A DNA stretch of 64,000 bases from Steromphala cineraria. Taxonomy: Eukaryota; Mollusca; Gastropoda; Trochida; Trochidae. Of the stretch, positions 39,421 to 49,868 are shown piece by piece (within the stretch, counting starts at the first letter, position 1; the number at the start of each line of letters is the position of its first letter). The notes beneath the pieces are model-generated. The model saw nothing but the letters and a program-made list of their open reading frames with translations, searched no databases and was not told the origin of the DNA. The DNA lies in contig OU744732.1 in assembly GCA_916613615.1 (NCBI GenBank), forward strand, positions 51,544,227 to 51,608,226, in the 5' to 3' direction. The position numbers were made by a program, and so were the translations under genes.

Positions 39421-40518
39421 TGTAGACTAACATTTACCGGGGGAAATTTATAGAAATAAACACCCTTAGACATGCCGATCGTCTTCTTAAGGGGCAGAAG
39501 CACTTTTTTTTGAAAATATATGTTTTCAATTTTTCACTGATTTTTACGTTAATGCTTAATGTATTATTTTGATAGTGTCAAAAAAAAATCTCATTACACA
39601 AACCGATCATCCATAGTCAGAGAACAGATCATAAAGATTTACATCGAGTCCATTGGCGGCAATTTCTATGTGAACACCTTTAATCCATTTTGTTTAAAAA
39701 GCCAGGTAATCGCATGGCTGAACTTTACATTATATATTTGATTCATTATTACTTTAGATGTGTAGACTAACATTTACCGGGGAAAATTTATAGAAATAAA
39801 CACCCTTAAACATGCCGATCGTCTTCTTAAGGGGCAGAAGCACTTTTTTTTGAAAATATATGTTTTCAATTTTTCACTGATTTTTACGTTAATGCTTAAT
39901 GTATTATTTTGATAGTGTCAAAAAAAAATCTCATTACACAAACCGATCATCCATAGTCAGAGAACAGATCATAAAGATTTACATCGAGTCCATTGGCGGC
40001 AATTTCTATGTGAACACCTTTAATCCATTTTGTTTAAAAAGCCAGGTAATCGCATGGCTGAACTTTACATTATATATTTGATTCATTATTACTTTAGATG
40101 TGTAGACTAACATTTACCGGGGAAAATTTATAGAAATAAACACCCTTAAACATGCCGATCGTCTTCTTAAGGGGCAGAAGCACTTTTTTTTTGAAAATAT
40201 ATGTTTTCAATTTTTCACTGATTATTTTACGTTAATGCTTAATGTATTATTTTGATAGTGTCAAAAAAAGTCTCATTACACAAACCAATCATCCATAGTC
40301 AGAGAACAGATCATAAAGATTCAAAGTAAGTCCATTGGCGGCAATTTCTATGTGAATACATTTAATCCATTTTGTTTAAAAAGGTAATCGCATGGCTGAA
40401 CTTTACATTATATATTTGAAATATATTACTTCATTTAATTTAGATACATTAACTTCCAATTGGAACCATTCATTTTGATTTTCACCTTATATTCCCCCTA
40501 AAACGTGCTAGTCCCCCT
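39421..40518 (+). mobile_element. MITE (GCAGTAGCACG family) in 340-bp tandem triplication with flanking DNA
   Basis: TTAA plus the left end GGGGCAGAAGCAC occurs at 39487, 39827 and 40167, exactly 340 bp apart. Each unit holds ~70 bp of upstream flank (ACTAACATTTACCGGGG...) and ~270 bp of MITE. Only the last unit continues to the right end (GTGCTAGTCCCCC, TTAA at 40519). Units 1 and 2 are almost identical. Confidence 0.93.
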
Positions 40519-40522
40519 TTAA

Positions 40523-41540
40523 GAAATAATCGTCTCCCTGTTTTAAAAGAGTTTATGTATTTCTAAGGTTAAAGATAGAAAAGCATCCTGTGTTCTGGTA
40601 AGACAAAGCTTTCTGTGTACATGATCTCGGCTTCTCTTTACTTGCCCACGAAACAAATTCCCCTCTTTGCTCTATGTGACGCGTTAGTGACCAAACCGTA
40701 TTTACCCCACCGTAGCAAACGGTCTGACAAATAACCCGACATTTTGAGGGGGCGTCTCATAAGCAAAGGGTCATATAATGACACGTTTCTAAATGACGCA
40801 AAATCGTGATATATGCAAATTCCTTGATGGTTGCAGTATTCTTAAAAATGTTTTTACTGCTGTATGAAAGAAAAGTAAACCAAAACTTCAGTTTCATGAC
40901 ATTTTGTCTATATTAATTGGAACATAGGTTGTCATTTAAGCGATTAGACTGATATTCAGTCTCAGAAAATTATATATAGAATATTATATTTAACGAACAT
41001 GAGCCTAGGTGGTTCACTGATCATCTAGACTTTCTTTTCAAGATTTATTTGTTCATGTTTCCCCCTTCCAACTCACCTATTTCGATACATAACTTCATCA
41101 CGAGCAAAATTAGAACAGAATTTAACTCTCAGGTTTCTGTCTAAATCTATTTAATCTAATCTGATAATTATACATTTCATTATATCCGTCTTTTTATAAA
41201 AAATATATTTCAAAGATTTTGTTTTAGTCATGTCGAGCCAATAAAGTATTGTCAATTGATGAATACATTTGTCCAAAGGGTCCGTATACTGTGCTCGGGG
41301 GATATTTCGTCTTTAAATTTAAAAAAAATAAGATCACATCAGCCTCGATCCTGTGCCATTACCTTCATCATTTTGTGAAGAAAACAAATCTATCGATATA
41401 TTCTTATATTTTAAACGATTCTTAAAAACGCAATATCACTCGAAAACAAAACAAAAATAAATTGGTGGTCATTGGCACTATTTTCATACTATGAGGCTCA
41501 AAGCACACATATTCTAACATATCCCTGAAGGAATAGTAGT
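40523..41540. other. Gene-free AT-rich stretch
   Basis: Nothing recognised except a weak ATTCAGTCTCAGAA echo near 40954 of the dispersed repeat at 16.4 and 38.3 kb. Confidence 0.4.
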
Positions 41541-41740
41541 TTCGATGTCGCATAAGGTTCAAACATTCCCGTGTTCAGGTTTCCATATGTACTGCTTGGT
41601 AGACTGAGTGCATTGTGGATGAAGTGCCTTGCCAATAGGCCACGACACAGTACATAACTGAGGTCATAATTGTTTGAAGCCGGGATTTGTAGTCAGGCTG
41701 TTGAATCCATCATGCTAACCACTCCACACATTACTAAATA
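41541..41740 (-). mobile_element. tRNA-derived SINE remnant
   Basis: On the minus strand a promoter A-box-like TGGTTAGCATGATGGA is followed by a diverged B-box-like GGCTTCAAAC. Downstream is GAAGTGCCTTGCC-type sequence (plus strand) that is common in animal SINEs. No intact tRNA structure. Confidence 0.45.
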
Positions 41741-41826
41741 CACCCATTGGTCGCATTAATTGCTATCAATTAACTTTTATTTCTTCATCCTTAAGTATAT
41801 CTCCAAAGATTTTATGAGTTTGTTAA

Positions 41827-41961
41827 AGGGGCAGTAGTACATTTTAAGGGAGAATATAAGGTGATTTTGACACTATCACAATAATACATTTAGCATTAAC
41901 GTACAATTTTCAGTGAAAAATTGAAAATATAAAATGTTCAAAAAACCCTGCAACTGTCCCT
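41827..41961 (+). mobile_element. GCAGTAGCACG MITE with large internal deletion
   Basis: Left end AGGGGCAGTAGTAC after TTAA and right end CAACTGTCCCTTTTA are present, but only about 135 bp remain instead of ~355. Confidence 0.8.
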
Positions 41962-42340
41962 TTTAGAGTCACGTATAGCTACAATATGAAGAATTAAAAG
42001 AAAAACTGTTTGACAATCTCTTATAACGTAAGTATTTCTTAAACCAGGGAGAACACTCCTAGTAACAAATGGATGATTTTATATCAAATGAATTATATAA
42101 ACCACATCCTTCTGTTTATGCCAATTAGCCAAAAAAGATTCAATTTTCAGCTAAAAGATTAAAAGCAAACATAAACACAGGTAAAAGAAAATCGTGCCCA
42201 TCTCAAAATTACGTTAATATTAAACGAGGTCAGAGTTTTGAGACGACCCCGTGTTAAGTAAAGGGGTTGACGTGACCTAAGCTACAAACAGGAAGTATGT
42301 GGACAATTTGAGAGTGACCGGTCCAAGACAAACAAGTCCG

Positions 42341-42732
42341 GCACAGGAGGGGAGAAGAGGGACGTAGGAACATGACACCATAGCATGCACAAACATGACA
42401 ATTTAGCATGCACAAACATGACATTGGAACTTCCACAAGGGACAGTGATAAACAGCTGATGGACAGGGCGTTATAGAAGACACTTTAGTGTCACGGGCAG
42501 TGGAGATCTCAGGCCTGTCCCCTCTCTTAAATATCTATACTCATTTACCAGGGGAGAGGAGGGATGAAGGTACATGGCAATATGCCATGCACAAACATGA
42601 CACAAATTTACAAGGGACGGTGACAAACATCTGATTGGAAGGGCGTTTATAAAACACACCTAACAGTGACACGGGCAGTGGAGATCTTAGGCCTGTCCCT
42701 CCTCTCTGAAATATCTATATTCATTTAGGAAA
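42341..42732. repeat. ~200-bp diverged tandem duplication
   Basis: Two units share CATGCACAAACATGACA, GGGACAGTGA(T/C)AAACA, and CACGGGCAGTGGAGATCT followed by GGCCTGTCCC. They differ by many substitutions and indels. Confidence 0.8.
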
Positions 42733-42849
42733 GTAGGAGGAACCCCCATTTTTACCGAGAATATACTCCTCTAATCCTGTAGCTACAAAAGATGCTTAAC
42801 ATATTCATTGAACAACAGAAGATGCTTAATATGCACCCAAGATTCCATC

Positions 42850-43345
42850 AAATGCTTTGGCTGTACCTTGAGTTTCAGAAGATCATCCTGTTCCCGTGGC
42901 ATGTTCTACCTGCTCCTTGGTATCAGATGTTCCTTCTGTTCCTGAAGATGGTGCCCAACATGGTTCCAAGGCTGTTGAAGACTTCCCATCTGCTTCATTT
43001 AATCTATTCTTGACAGTGCTCTTGGAGACCTCTTTCAGTCTCACCTTGTATTTGGTGCCAGTGTCTTGAAGCCTCTCACCAACTCTCAGACATATCGCAA
43101 AAGAAGATTATGAGTAAAGAAGACCTACATAAGAACTTATTAAAAAATCCATACCAGCCAAACACATTAGATTCCTCTTGCAATTGTCCCCACCATGTTT
43201 TTACAAAGGAGTTGCCAATTTAGTTGTTCATAGTTGCAGATAGCATATATTCCAGATAGATTCAAAGGAAAAATCCACAAGCTCCTCCTTGTAGGAAGAT
43301 GTGTCTTGTTCCTCGGTATTGTTTTGCAAAAGGTACAGGTGGCAA
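42850..43345 (-). CDS. Possible exon remnants of an unidentified acidic/Ser-Thr-rich protein
   Basis: Two minus-strand blocks look more coding-like than their surroundings. Around 43345-43255 one frame reads NNTEEQDTSSYKEELVDF. Around 43070-42868 another reads RLQDTGTKYKVRLKEVSKST, then a Ser/Thr/Glu-rich stretch ending at a stop. The composition differs from the AT-rich shadow ORFs nearby. No clear splice pair, start codon or family match was found. They may be exons of a lineage-specific gene, a decayed pseudogene, or chance. Confidence 0.2.
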
Positions 43346-44067
43346 CCCTGAGTGGAGGCATATTAAAAAACAAGCTAAAGACAGTGTGAATAAAACATTA
43401 TATAAGATCATGCATCGTTGACAGATCCAATTATGGTTAATTTCTTATAATACTTAATTCAGACCACTGGTAGATTTTTCTTACCCAGCAACTGACCCAA
43501 ATTACAAATTGAAAGGAATGGAATGCATAGTTTTACTAAGCACTAAACCAATACGGGAAAATATATGCAAAATATGAAAGAACTTAGTATAACAGTTTCT
43601 TGAAAAGTTGGACTAATTTTGACTTGAGAAATGACTTAACTAAAGGACTAAACATTGAAATTAGTTAAAAGGAAAAAAACTAAAATAATTGCTTGTTTTT
43701 TTGGCACTGCAATGTTTAGCATTAAAGAAATCTGCTTTCAATTTTACTCTAGCGCAAACCCCTGACCATAAGTTTGTAAAGCTCTGAACATGCAATGACT
43801 GTGATACCAATACTGTGGACATTGCTGTTCTTGCTGTTCTTTTAGAGAAGAAAAAAGGGAAATTTTCTTGTTTGTACATCCCACTGGCATAGAATTTCAA
43901 TTCTCTCTAAAACAAAATTTGAGAAGGATACTTTGGATTCCATAGACCTTAATGTGCATTTATCTAAATATATAAACACTAGCAGTAAGCTTTGCATTGG
44001 CATTAAGATAGATCCAAAGTTGTAATGTAATAATTGATACCTACAATGTGTAGTTTTAATAACTTAA

Positions 44068-44424
44068 AGGGGCAGTACCACGGTTTTTGATAATTTTATA
44101 TTTTAAATTTTTCACTGATAATTGTTAGTTTATGCTTAATGTATTATTTTGACAGTGTCAAAAATCTCATTACACAAGCCAATCATCTAAAGTCAGATGA
44201 CAAAAGTATGAAGATTCACCTAAAATCCATTGGCGGCCATTTTGTGTGAACACCTTTAATTCATTTTGTGTAAGAAAATGGAACCGCATGGCTAAACCTT
44301 ACATCATATATTTGAATTATTACTGCTCCATTTAGTTTAAATGCATTGTCTTTCAATTGGAACCATTAATCTTTATTTTCCTGACATTTCCTTATATTCC
44401 CCATAAAAACGTGCTACTGCATCT
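44068..44424 (+). mobile_element. TTAA-flanked MITE (GCAGTAGCACG family), full length
   Basis: Left AGGGGCAGTACCACG, right CGTGCTACTGCATCT, TTAA on both sides. It ends only about 10 bp before the pearl-like array begins. Confidence 0.92.
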
Positions 44425-44437
44425 TTAAAGGTGTAAA

Positions 44438-47400
44438 ATAGAGCCATGGGCTCTGTAGCTCATCAGACTATTTAATGGAAATAGTTTTTAAGGTTTTGAC
44501 CACTGTGACCCCATTTGGGGTCATGGGGTCACAAAATCTACAATTCAGAATACCCATTTGCCAAGGAGTCTACACACAACTTTTCAGCTCTCTAGGACAT
44601 TTTGGAACTGGAGAAGAAGATGGAAATAGACTTTTATGGTGTTGACCCCTGTGACCACATTTGGGGTCATGGGGTCACGAAATCTACAATTCAGAATACC
44701 CATTTGCCAAGGAGTCTACACACAACTTTTCAGCTCTCTAGACCTTTTGGAACTGGAGAAGAAGATGATAATAAGACCTTTTTGAACTTGAGAAGAAGAT
44801 GAAAATATGTTTTTAAGATTTTGACCCCTGTGACCAAACCTAAAATTTAGAATCCACACTGGCCAAGGAGTCTACTAAAAAATGTTCAGCTCTCTAGACC
44901 TTTTTGATCTGAAGGAGAAGACAAAAATAGAGCCATTGGCTCTGTAGCTCATCAGGCATCATATCAAGTTTGCTTTATACAGGCCAGATGAGCTAAAATG
45001 AAACTGATGTTACCTATTGCAAGAAAACCTATACAAAAATTACATAACAAATGTAACGATTTCGGAATATATTTTTTACCCAAATGATTTATTATTATTC
45101 AACACTTTCTAGATCGTCAATATCAGACAGTGAAAAAATAGAGCCATGGGCTCTGTAGCTCATCAGACTTTTGATAGAAATAGTTTAAGGTTTTGGGGTC
45201 AAGGGGTAACCAAATGTAAAATTTAGAATCTTAATTGGCCAAAGAGTCTAAATACAACTTTTCAGCTCTCTAGACCTTTTGGAACTGGAGAAAAAGATCA
45301 AAATAGCTTTTTAAGGTTTTGACCCCTGTGACCCAATTTGGGGTCATGGGGTCACAAAATCTACAATTTAGAATCCCCATTGGCCTAGGAGTCTACTCAC
45401 AACTTTTCAGCTTTCTCAACCTTTTGGAACTTGAGAGGAAGATGAAAATAGGATTTTAAGTTTTGACCCCTGTGACCCCATTTGGGGTTATGGGGTCACG
45501 AAATCTACAATCCCTATTGGCCAAGGAATCTATACTCACAACTTTTCAGCTCTCTAGACCTTTTGTAACTGGAGAAGAAGATGAAAATAGGATTTTAAAG
45601 TTTTGACCCCTGTGACCCCATTTGGGGTCATCGGGTCAAGAAATGTACAATTTAGAATCCCCATTGGCCAAGGAGTCTACTCACAACTTTTCAGCTCTCT
45701 AGACCTTTTGTACATGGAGAAGAAGATGAAAATAGGATTTTAAGGTTTTGACCCCTGTGACCCCATTTGGGGTCAAGGGGTCACAAAATGTACATTTTAG
45801 AATCCCCATTGGCCAAGGAGTCTACTCACAACTTTTCAGCTCTCTAGACCTTTTGGAACTGGAGAAGAAGATGATAATAAGATTTTAAGGTTTTGACCCC
45901 TGTGACCCCATTTGGGGTCATGGGGTCATGAAATCTACAATTTTGAATCCCCATTGGCCAAGGAGTCTGTACATCAAATTTCAGCTCTCTAGAGTCATTG
46001 GTTCTGGAGAAGAAGTCGAAAATGTGAAAAGTTTACGGATGGACGGACGGACGGATGGACGGACGGACGGACGGACGCCGGACGCCTTGCCATGCCATAA
46101 GCCCATCGGGTCTTTCAGACCTGATGAGCTAAAAAGTCCACACTCAAATATCCAAGTAGAAATAAATTTGCCATAGACTGTCATCTAATGGAGAAAAATA
46201 GGTTTTTAAGATTGTGACCCCTGTGACCCTATTTGGGGTTATGGGGTCACGAAATCTACAATTTAGAATCCCCATTGGCCAAGGAGTCTGCACATATAAT
46301 TTCAGCTCTCTAGACCTTTTGGAACTGGAGAAGAAGATGAAAATAGGTTTTAAAGGTTGTAACCCCCGTGACCCTATTTGGGGTCACAGGGTCACCAAAG
46401 TTACAAATTAGAATCTCCATATGCTAAGGTACCTGTACACAAAATTTCAGCTCTCTAATGTGTATGGTTCATGAGGAGAAGTCGAAAGTGTCAAAAGTTT
46501 ACGGACGGACGACGGACGGACGGACGGACGACGGGCCATGCCATAAGCCCATCTGGACTTTCAGTCCTGATGAGCTAAAAATAGGGTTTAAAGGGTTTGA
46601 CCCCTGTGACCCCATTTGGGGTCATGGAGTCACGAAAAAAACAATTTAGAATCCCCATTGGCCAATCAGTCTACTCACAACTTTTCAGCTCTCTAGACCA
46701 TTTGGAACTTGAGAAGAAGATGAAAATAGGTTTTGAAAGTTTTGACCCCTGTGACCCCATTTGGGGTCATGGGGTCATGAAATCTACAATCCCTATTGGC
46801 CAAGGAATCTATACTCACAACTTTTCAGCTCTCTAGACCTTTTGTAACTGGAGAAGAAGATGAAAATAGGATTTTAAAGTTTTGACCCCTGTGACCCCAT
46901 TTGGGGTCATCGGGTCAAGAAATGTACACTTTAGAATCCCCATTGGCCAAGGAGTCTACTCACAACTTTTCAGCTCTCTAGACCTTTTGTACATGGAGAA
47001 GAAGATGAAAATAGGATTTTAAGGTTTTGACCCCTGTGACCCCATTTGGGGTCAAGGGGTCACAAAATGTACAATTTAGAATCCCCATTGGCCAAGGAGT
47101 CTACTCACAACTTTTCAGCTCTCTAGACCTTTTGGAACTGGAGAAGAAGATGATAATAAGATTTTAAGGTTTTGACCCCTGTGACCCCATTTGGGGTCAT
47201 GGGGTCATGAAATCTACAATTTTGAATCCCCATTGGCCAAGGAGTCTGTACATCAAATTTCAGCTCTCTAGAGTCATTGGTTCTGGAGAAGAAGTCGAAA
47301 ATGTGAAAAGTTTACGGATGGACGGACGGACGGACGGACGCCGGACGCCTTGCCATGCCATAAGCCCATCGGGTCTTTCAGACCTGATGAGCTAAAAAGT

Positions 47401-48118
47401 CCACACTCAAATATCCAAGTAGAAATAAATTTGCCATAGACTGTCATCTAATGGAGAAAAATAGGTTTTTAAGATTGTGACCCCTGTGACCCTATTTGGG
47501 GTTATGGGGTCACGAAATCTACAATTTAGAATCCCCATTGGCCAAGGAGTCTGCACATATAATTTCAGCTCTCTAGACCTTTTGGAACTGGAGAAGAAGA
47601 TGAAAATAGGTTTTAAAGGTTGTAACCCCCGTGACCCTATTTGGGGTCACAGGGTCACCAAAGTTACAAATTAGAATCTCCATATGCTAAGGTACCTGTA
47701 CACAAAATTTCAGCTCTCTAATGTGTATGGTTCATGAGGAGAAGTCGAAAGTGTCAAAAGTTTACGGACGGACGACGGACGGACGGACGGACGACGGGCC
47801 ATGCCATAAGCCCATCTGGACTTTCAGTCCTGATGAGCTAAAAATAGGGTTTAAAGGGTTTGACCCCTGTGACCCCATTTGGGGTCATGGAGTCACGAAA
47901 AAAACAATTTAGAATCCCCATTGGCCAATCAGTCTACTCACAACTTTTCAGCTCTCTAGACCATTTGGAACTTGAGAAGAAGATGAAAATAGGTTTTGAA
48001 AGTTTTGACCCCTGTGACCCCATTTGGGGTTATGGGGTCACGAAATCTACAATTTAGAATCCCCATTTGCCAAGGAGTCTGCACATCAAATTTCAGCTCT
48101 CTAGAGTCATTGGTTTCA

Positions 48119-48149
<31 letters not shown>

Positions 48150-49008
48150 GATGGACGGATGGGCGGACGGACGGACGGACGGACGCCATGCCATGCCATA
48201 AGCCCATCGGGTCTTTCAGACCTGATGAGCTAAAAATAGGGTTTTAAGGTTTGGACCCCTGTGACCCCATTTGGAGTCATGGAGTCACGAAATCTACAAT
48301 TTAGAATCCCCATTAGCCAAGGAGTCTGCACATATAATTTCAGCTCTCTAGACCTTTTGGAACTGGAGAAGAAGATGAAAATAGGTTTTAAAGGTTGTAA
48401 CCCCCGTGACCCTATTTGGGGTCACAGGGTCACCAAAGTAGAATCTCCATATGCTAAGGTACCTGTACACAAAATTTCAGCTCTCTAATGTGTATGGTTC
48501 ATGAGGAGAAGTCGAAAGTGTCAAAAGTTTACGGACGGACGACGGACGGACGGACGGACAACGGGCCATGCCATAAGCCCATCTGGACTTTCAGTCCTGA
48601 TGAGCTAAAAATAGGGTTTAAAGGGTTTGACCCCTGTGACCCCATTTGGGGTCATGGAGTCACGAAAAAAACAATTTAGAATCCCCATTGGCCAATCAGT
48701 CTACTCACAACTTATCAGCTCTCCAGACCTTTTGGAACTTGAGAAGAGATGAAAATAGGTTTTTAAGGTTTTGACCCCTGTGACCCCATTTGGGGTCATG
48801 GGGTAACTATATCTACAACTTAGAATCCCCATTGGCCAAGGAGTTTAATCACATCTTTTCAGCTCTCTAGACCATTTGGAACTTGAGAAGAAGATGAAAA
48901 TAGGTTTTGAAAGTTTTGACCCCTGTGACCCCATTGGGACGGACGGACGCCATGCCATGCCATAAGCCCATCGGGTCTTTCAGACCTGATGAGCTAAAAA
49001 TGTGATTA
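44438..49008 (+). mobile_element. Pearl/Helentron-like tandem array with ACGG microsatellites
   Basis: Left ends carry the palindrome GAGCCATGGGCTC followed by TGTAGCTCATCAG (44438, 44928, 45138). The core is a ~145-bp repeat (GACCCCTGTGACCCCATTTG, then CAACTTTTCAGCTCTCTAGA and GGAGAAGAAGATGAAAATAG), about 25 copies. Right-end modules consist of a GGAC/ACGG run, GCCATGCCATAAGCCCATC, a small hairpin GGTCTTTCAGACC, and TGATGAGCTAAAA. Seven such modules occur (ACGG runs near 46040, 46500, 47315, 47763, 48150, 48531, 48940). The subterminal AGCTCATCAG/CTGATGAGCT pair is inverted. The architecture of left end, tandem core and ACGG microsatellite matches published descriptions of bivalve pearl elements, now classed as non-autonomous Helitron relatives. 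No Rep/helicase ORF is present. Confidence 0.88.
45470..48010 (+). repeat. 1.26-kb segmental tandem duplication inside the pearl-like array
   Basis: Sequence from about 45470 to 46745 recurs from about 46745 to 48010 with near identity. The offset is 1279 bp before the first ACGG run and 1263 bp after it, so the only sizeable length difference is 16 bp, four ACGG repeats. A third, shorter copy of the 46214-46660 part is at 48261-48680. Confidence 0.92.
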
Positions 49009-49868
49009 TTTTCACATTTCATGTCAGTTATTTTTTTACAAAACGTACCGGTACCTTCTTGTTATAAAGATTGTACATCAAGGAACCAAGGACAGTGACA
49101 GTGTTGACAAAGCACACAGGATTGATCAGGAAGTCAATTTAGACTGAATGCTCATAGTTCTATTGAGCAATGCAAGTTGACAAGCAACTTATTTTGTATG
49201 AAATAAGACATAAGCATCTGTTGACACATACAGTGACAATTCGAAAGTCCCAACTTCCATAACATAAGTTACAAATCAAGGAATGCAGGGGAAAGTGCAA
49301 TTACAAATGTTTTGTAAAATTTCATATAAACAGGTAATCAACGACACAAAACAAATCCTTGAGGTTATGGAATATTTATTAAAATATGAAGATTATTTAC
49401 ATATCTCTTACATAAAAGGTTATTCAATTATAGTTCATAACACATCTTATGTCATAATTCGTGTACATATTTTTGTAGATCCAACTAAGACAAATTATAA
49501 AATACCTTTTGTAGTTTTGAACTGCAAGTTAAAAAAGAATGGCTCCGATGCAAGTTAATTGAAAGACTGTATTCTTATTTCAAACCAAATGAATCCCAAA
49601 AATATTGAGATCTATCATATTGACAGAGAAGCAGTTCACCTCCATCTGTATTACAGATACCGCTTCCAACACAACTGGTCTATGTTTTCTAAGTACTATT
49701 GTTCATGGAAGTGAACAAACTGGTTTTGCCAGTTTTTACGTCTTTCAGAAATTTAGTAATTGCTTTAACAAGTACAAATTCATATAACAGATGTTGTCTT
49801 GAAAATGTTTCTTAAGTAACCTTCTTGGGAAGAAAAAAATTGCAAGATTAACAAGATATTTCTTTGTG
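49009..49868. other. Region 3' of FTSJ1, probable 3'-UTR and intergenic DNA
   Basis: AT-rich, between the FTSJ1 stop and the array. Plus-strand ORFs here have no domain or splice support. Part of it is expected to be the FTSJ1 3'-UTR, but its end could not be fixed. Confidence 0.5.

Noticed and set aside
39559..40081. Two identical 60-codon ORFs as a duplicated gene
   Set aside because: They lie wholly inside the tandemly triplicated MITE.
45928..48679. Repeated ORFs with RTDGRTDG stretches
   Set aside because: They are ACGG microsatellite and core-repeat translations of the pearl-like array.
49283..49787. Plus-strand ORFs of 91 and 60 codons 3' of FTSJ1
   Set aside because: AT-rich composition, no domain, no splice sites; the region is better explained as FTSJ1 3'-UTR or intergenic DNA.
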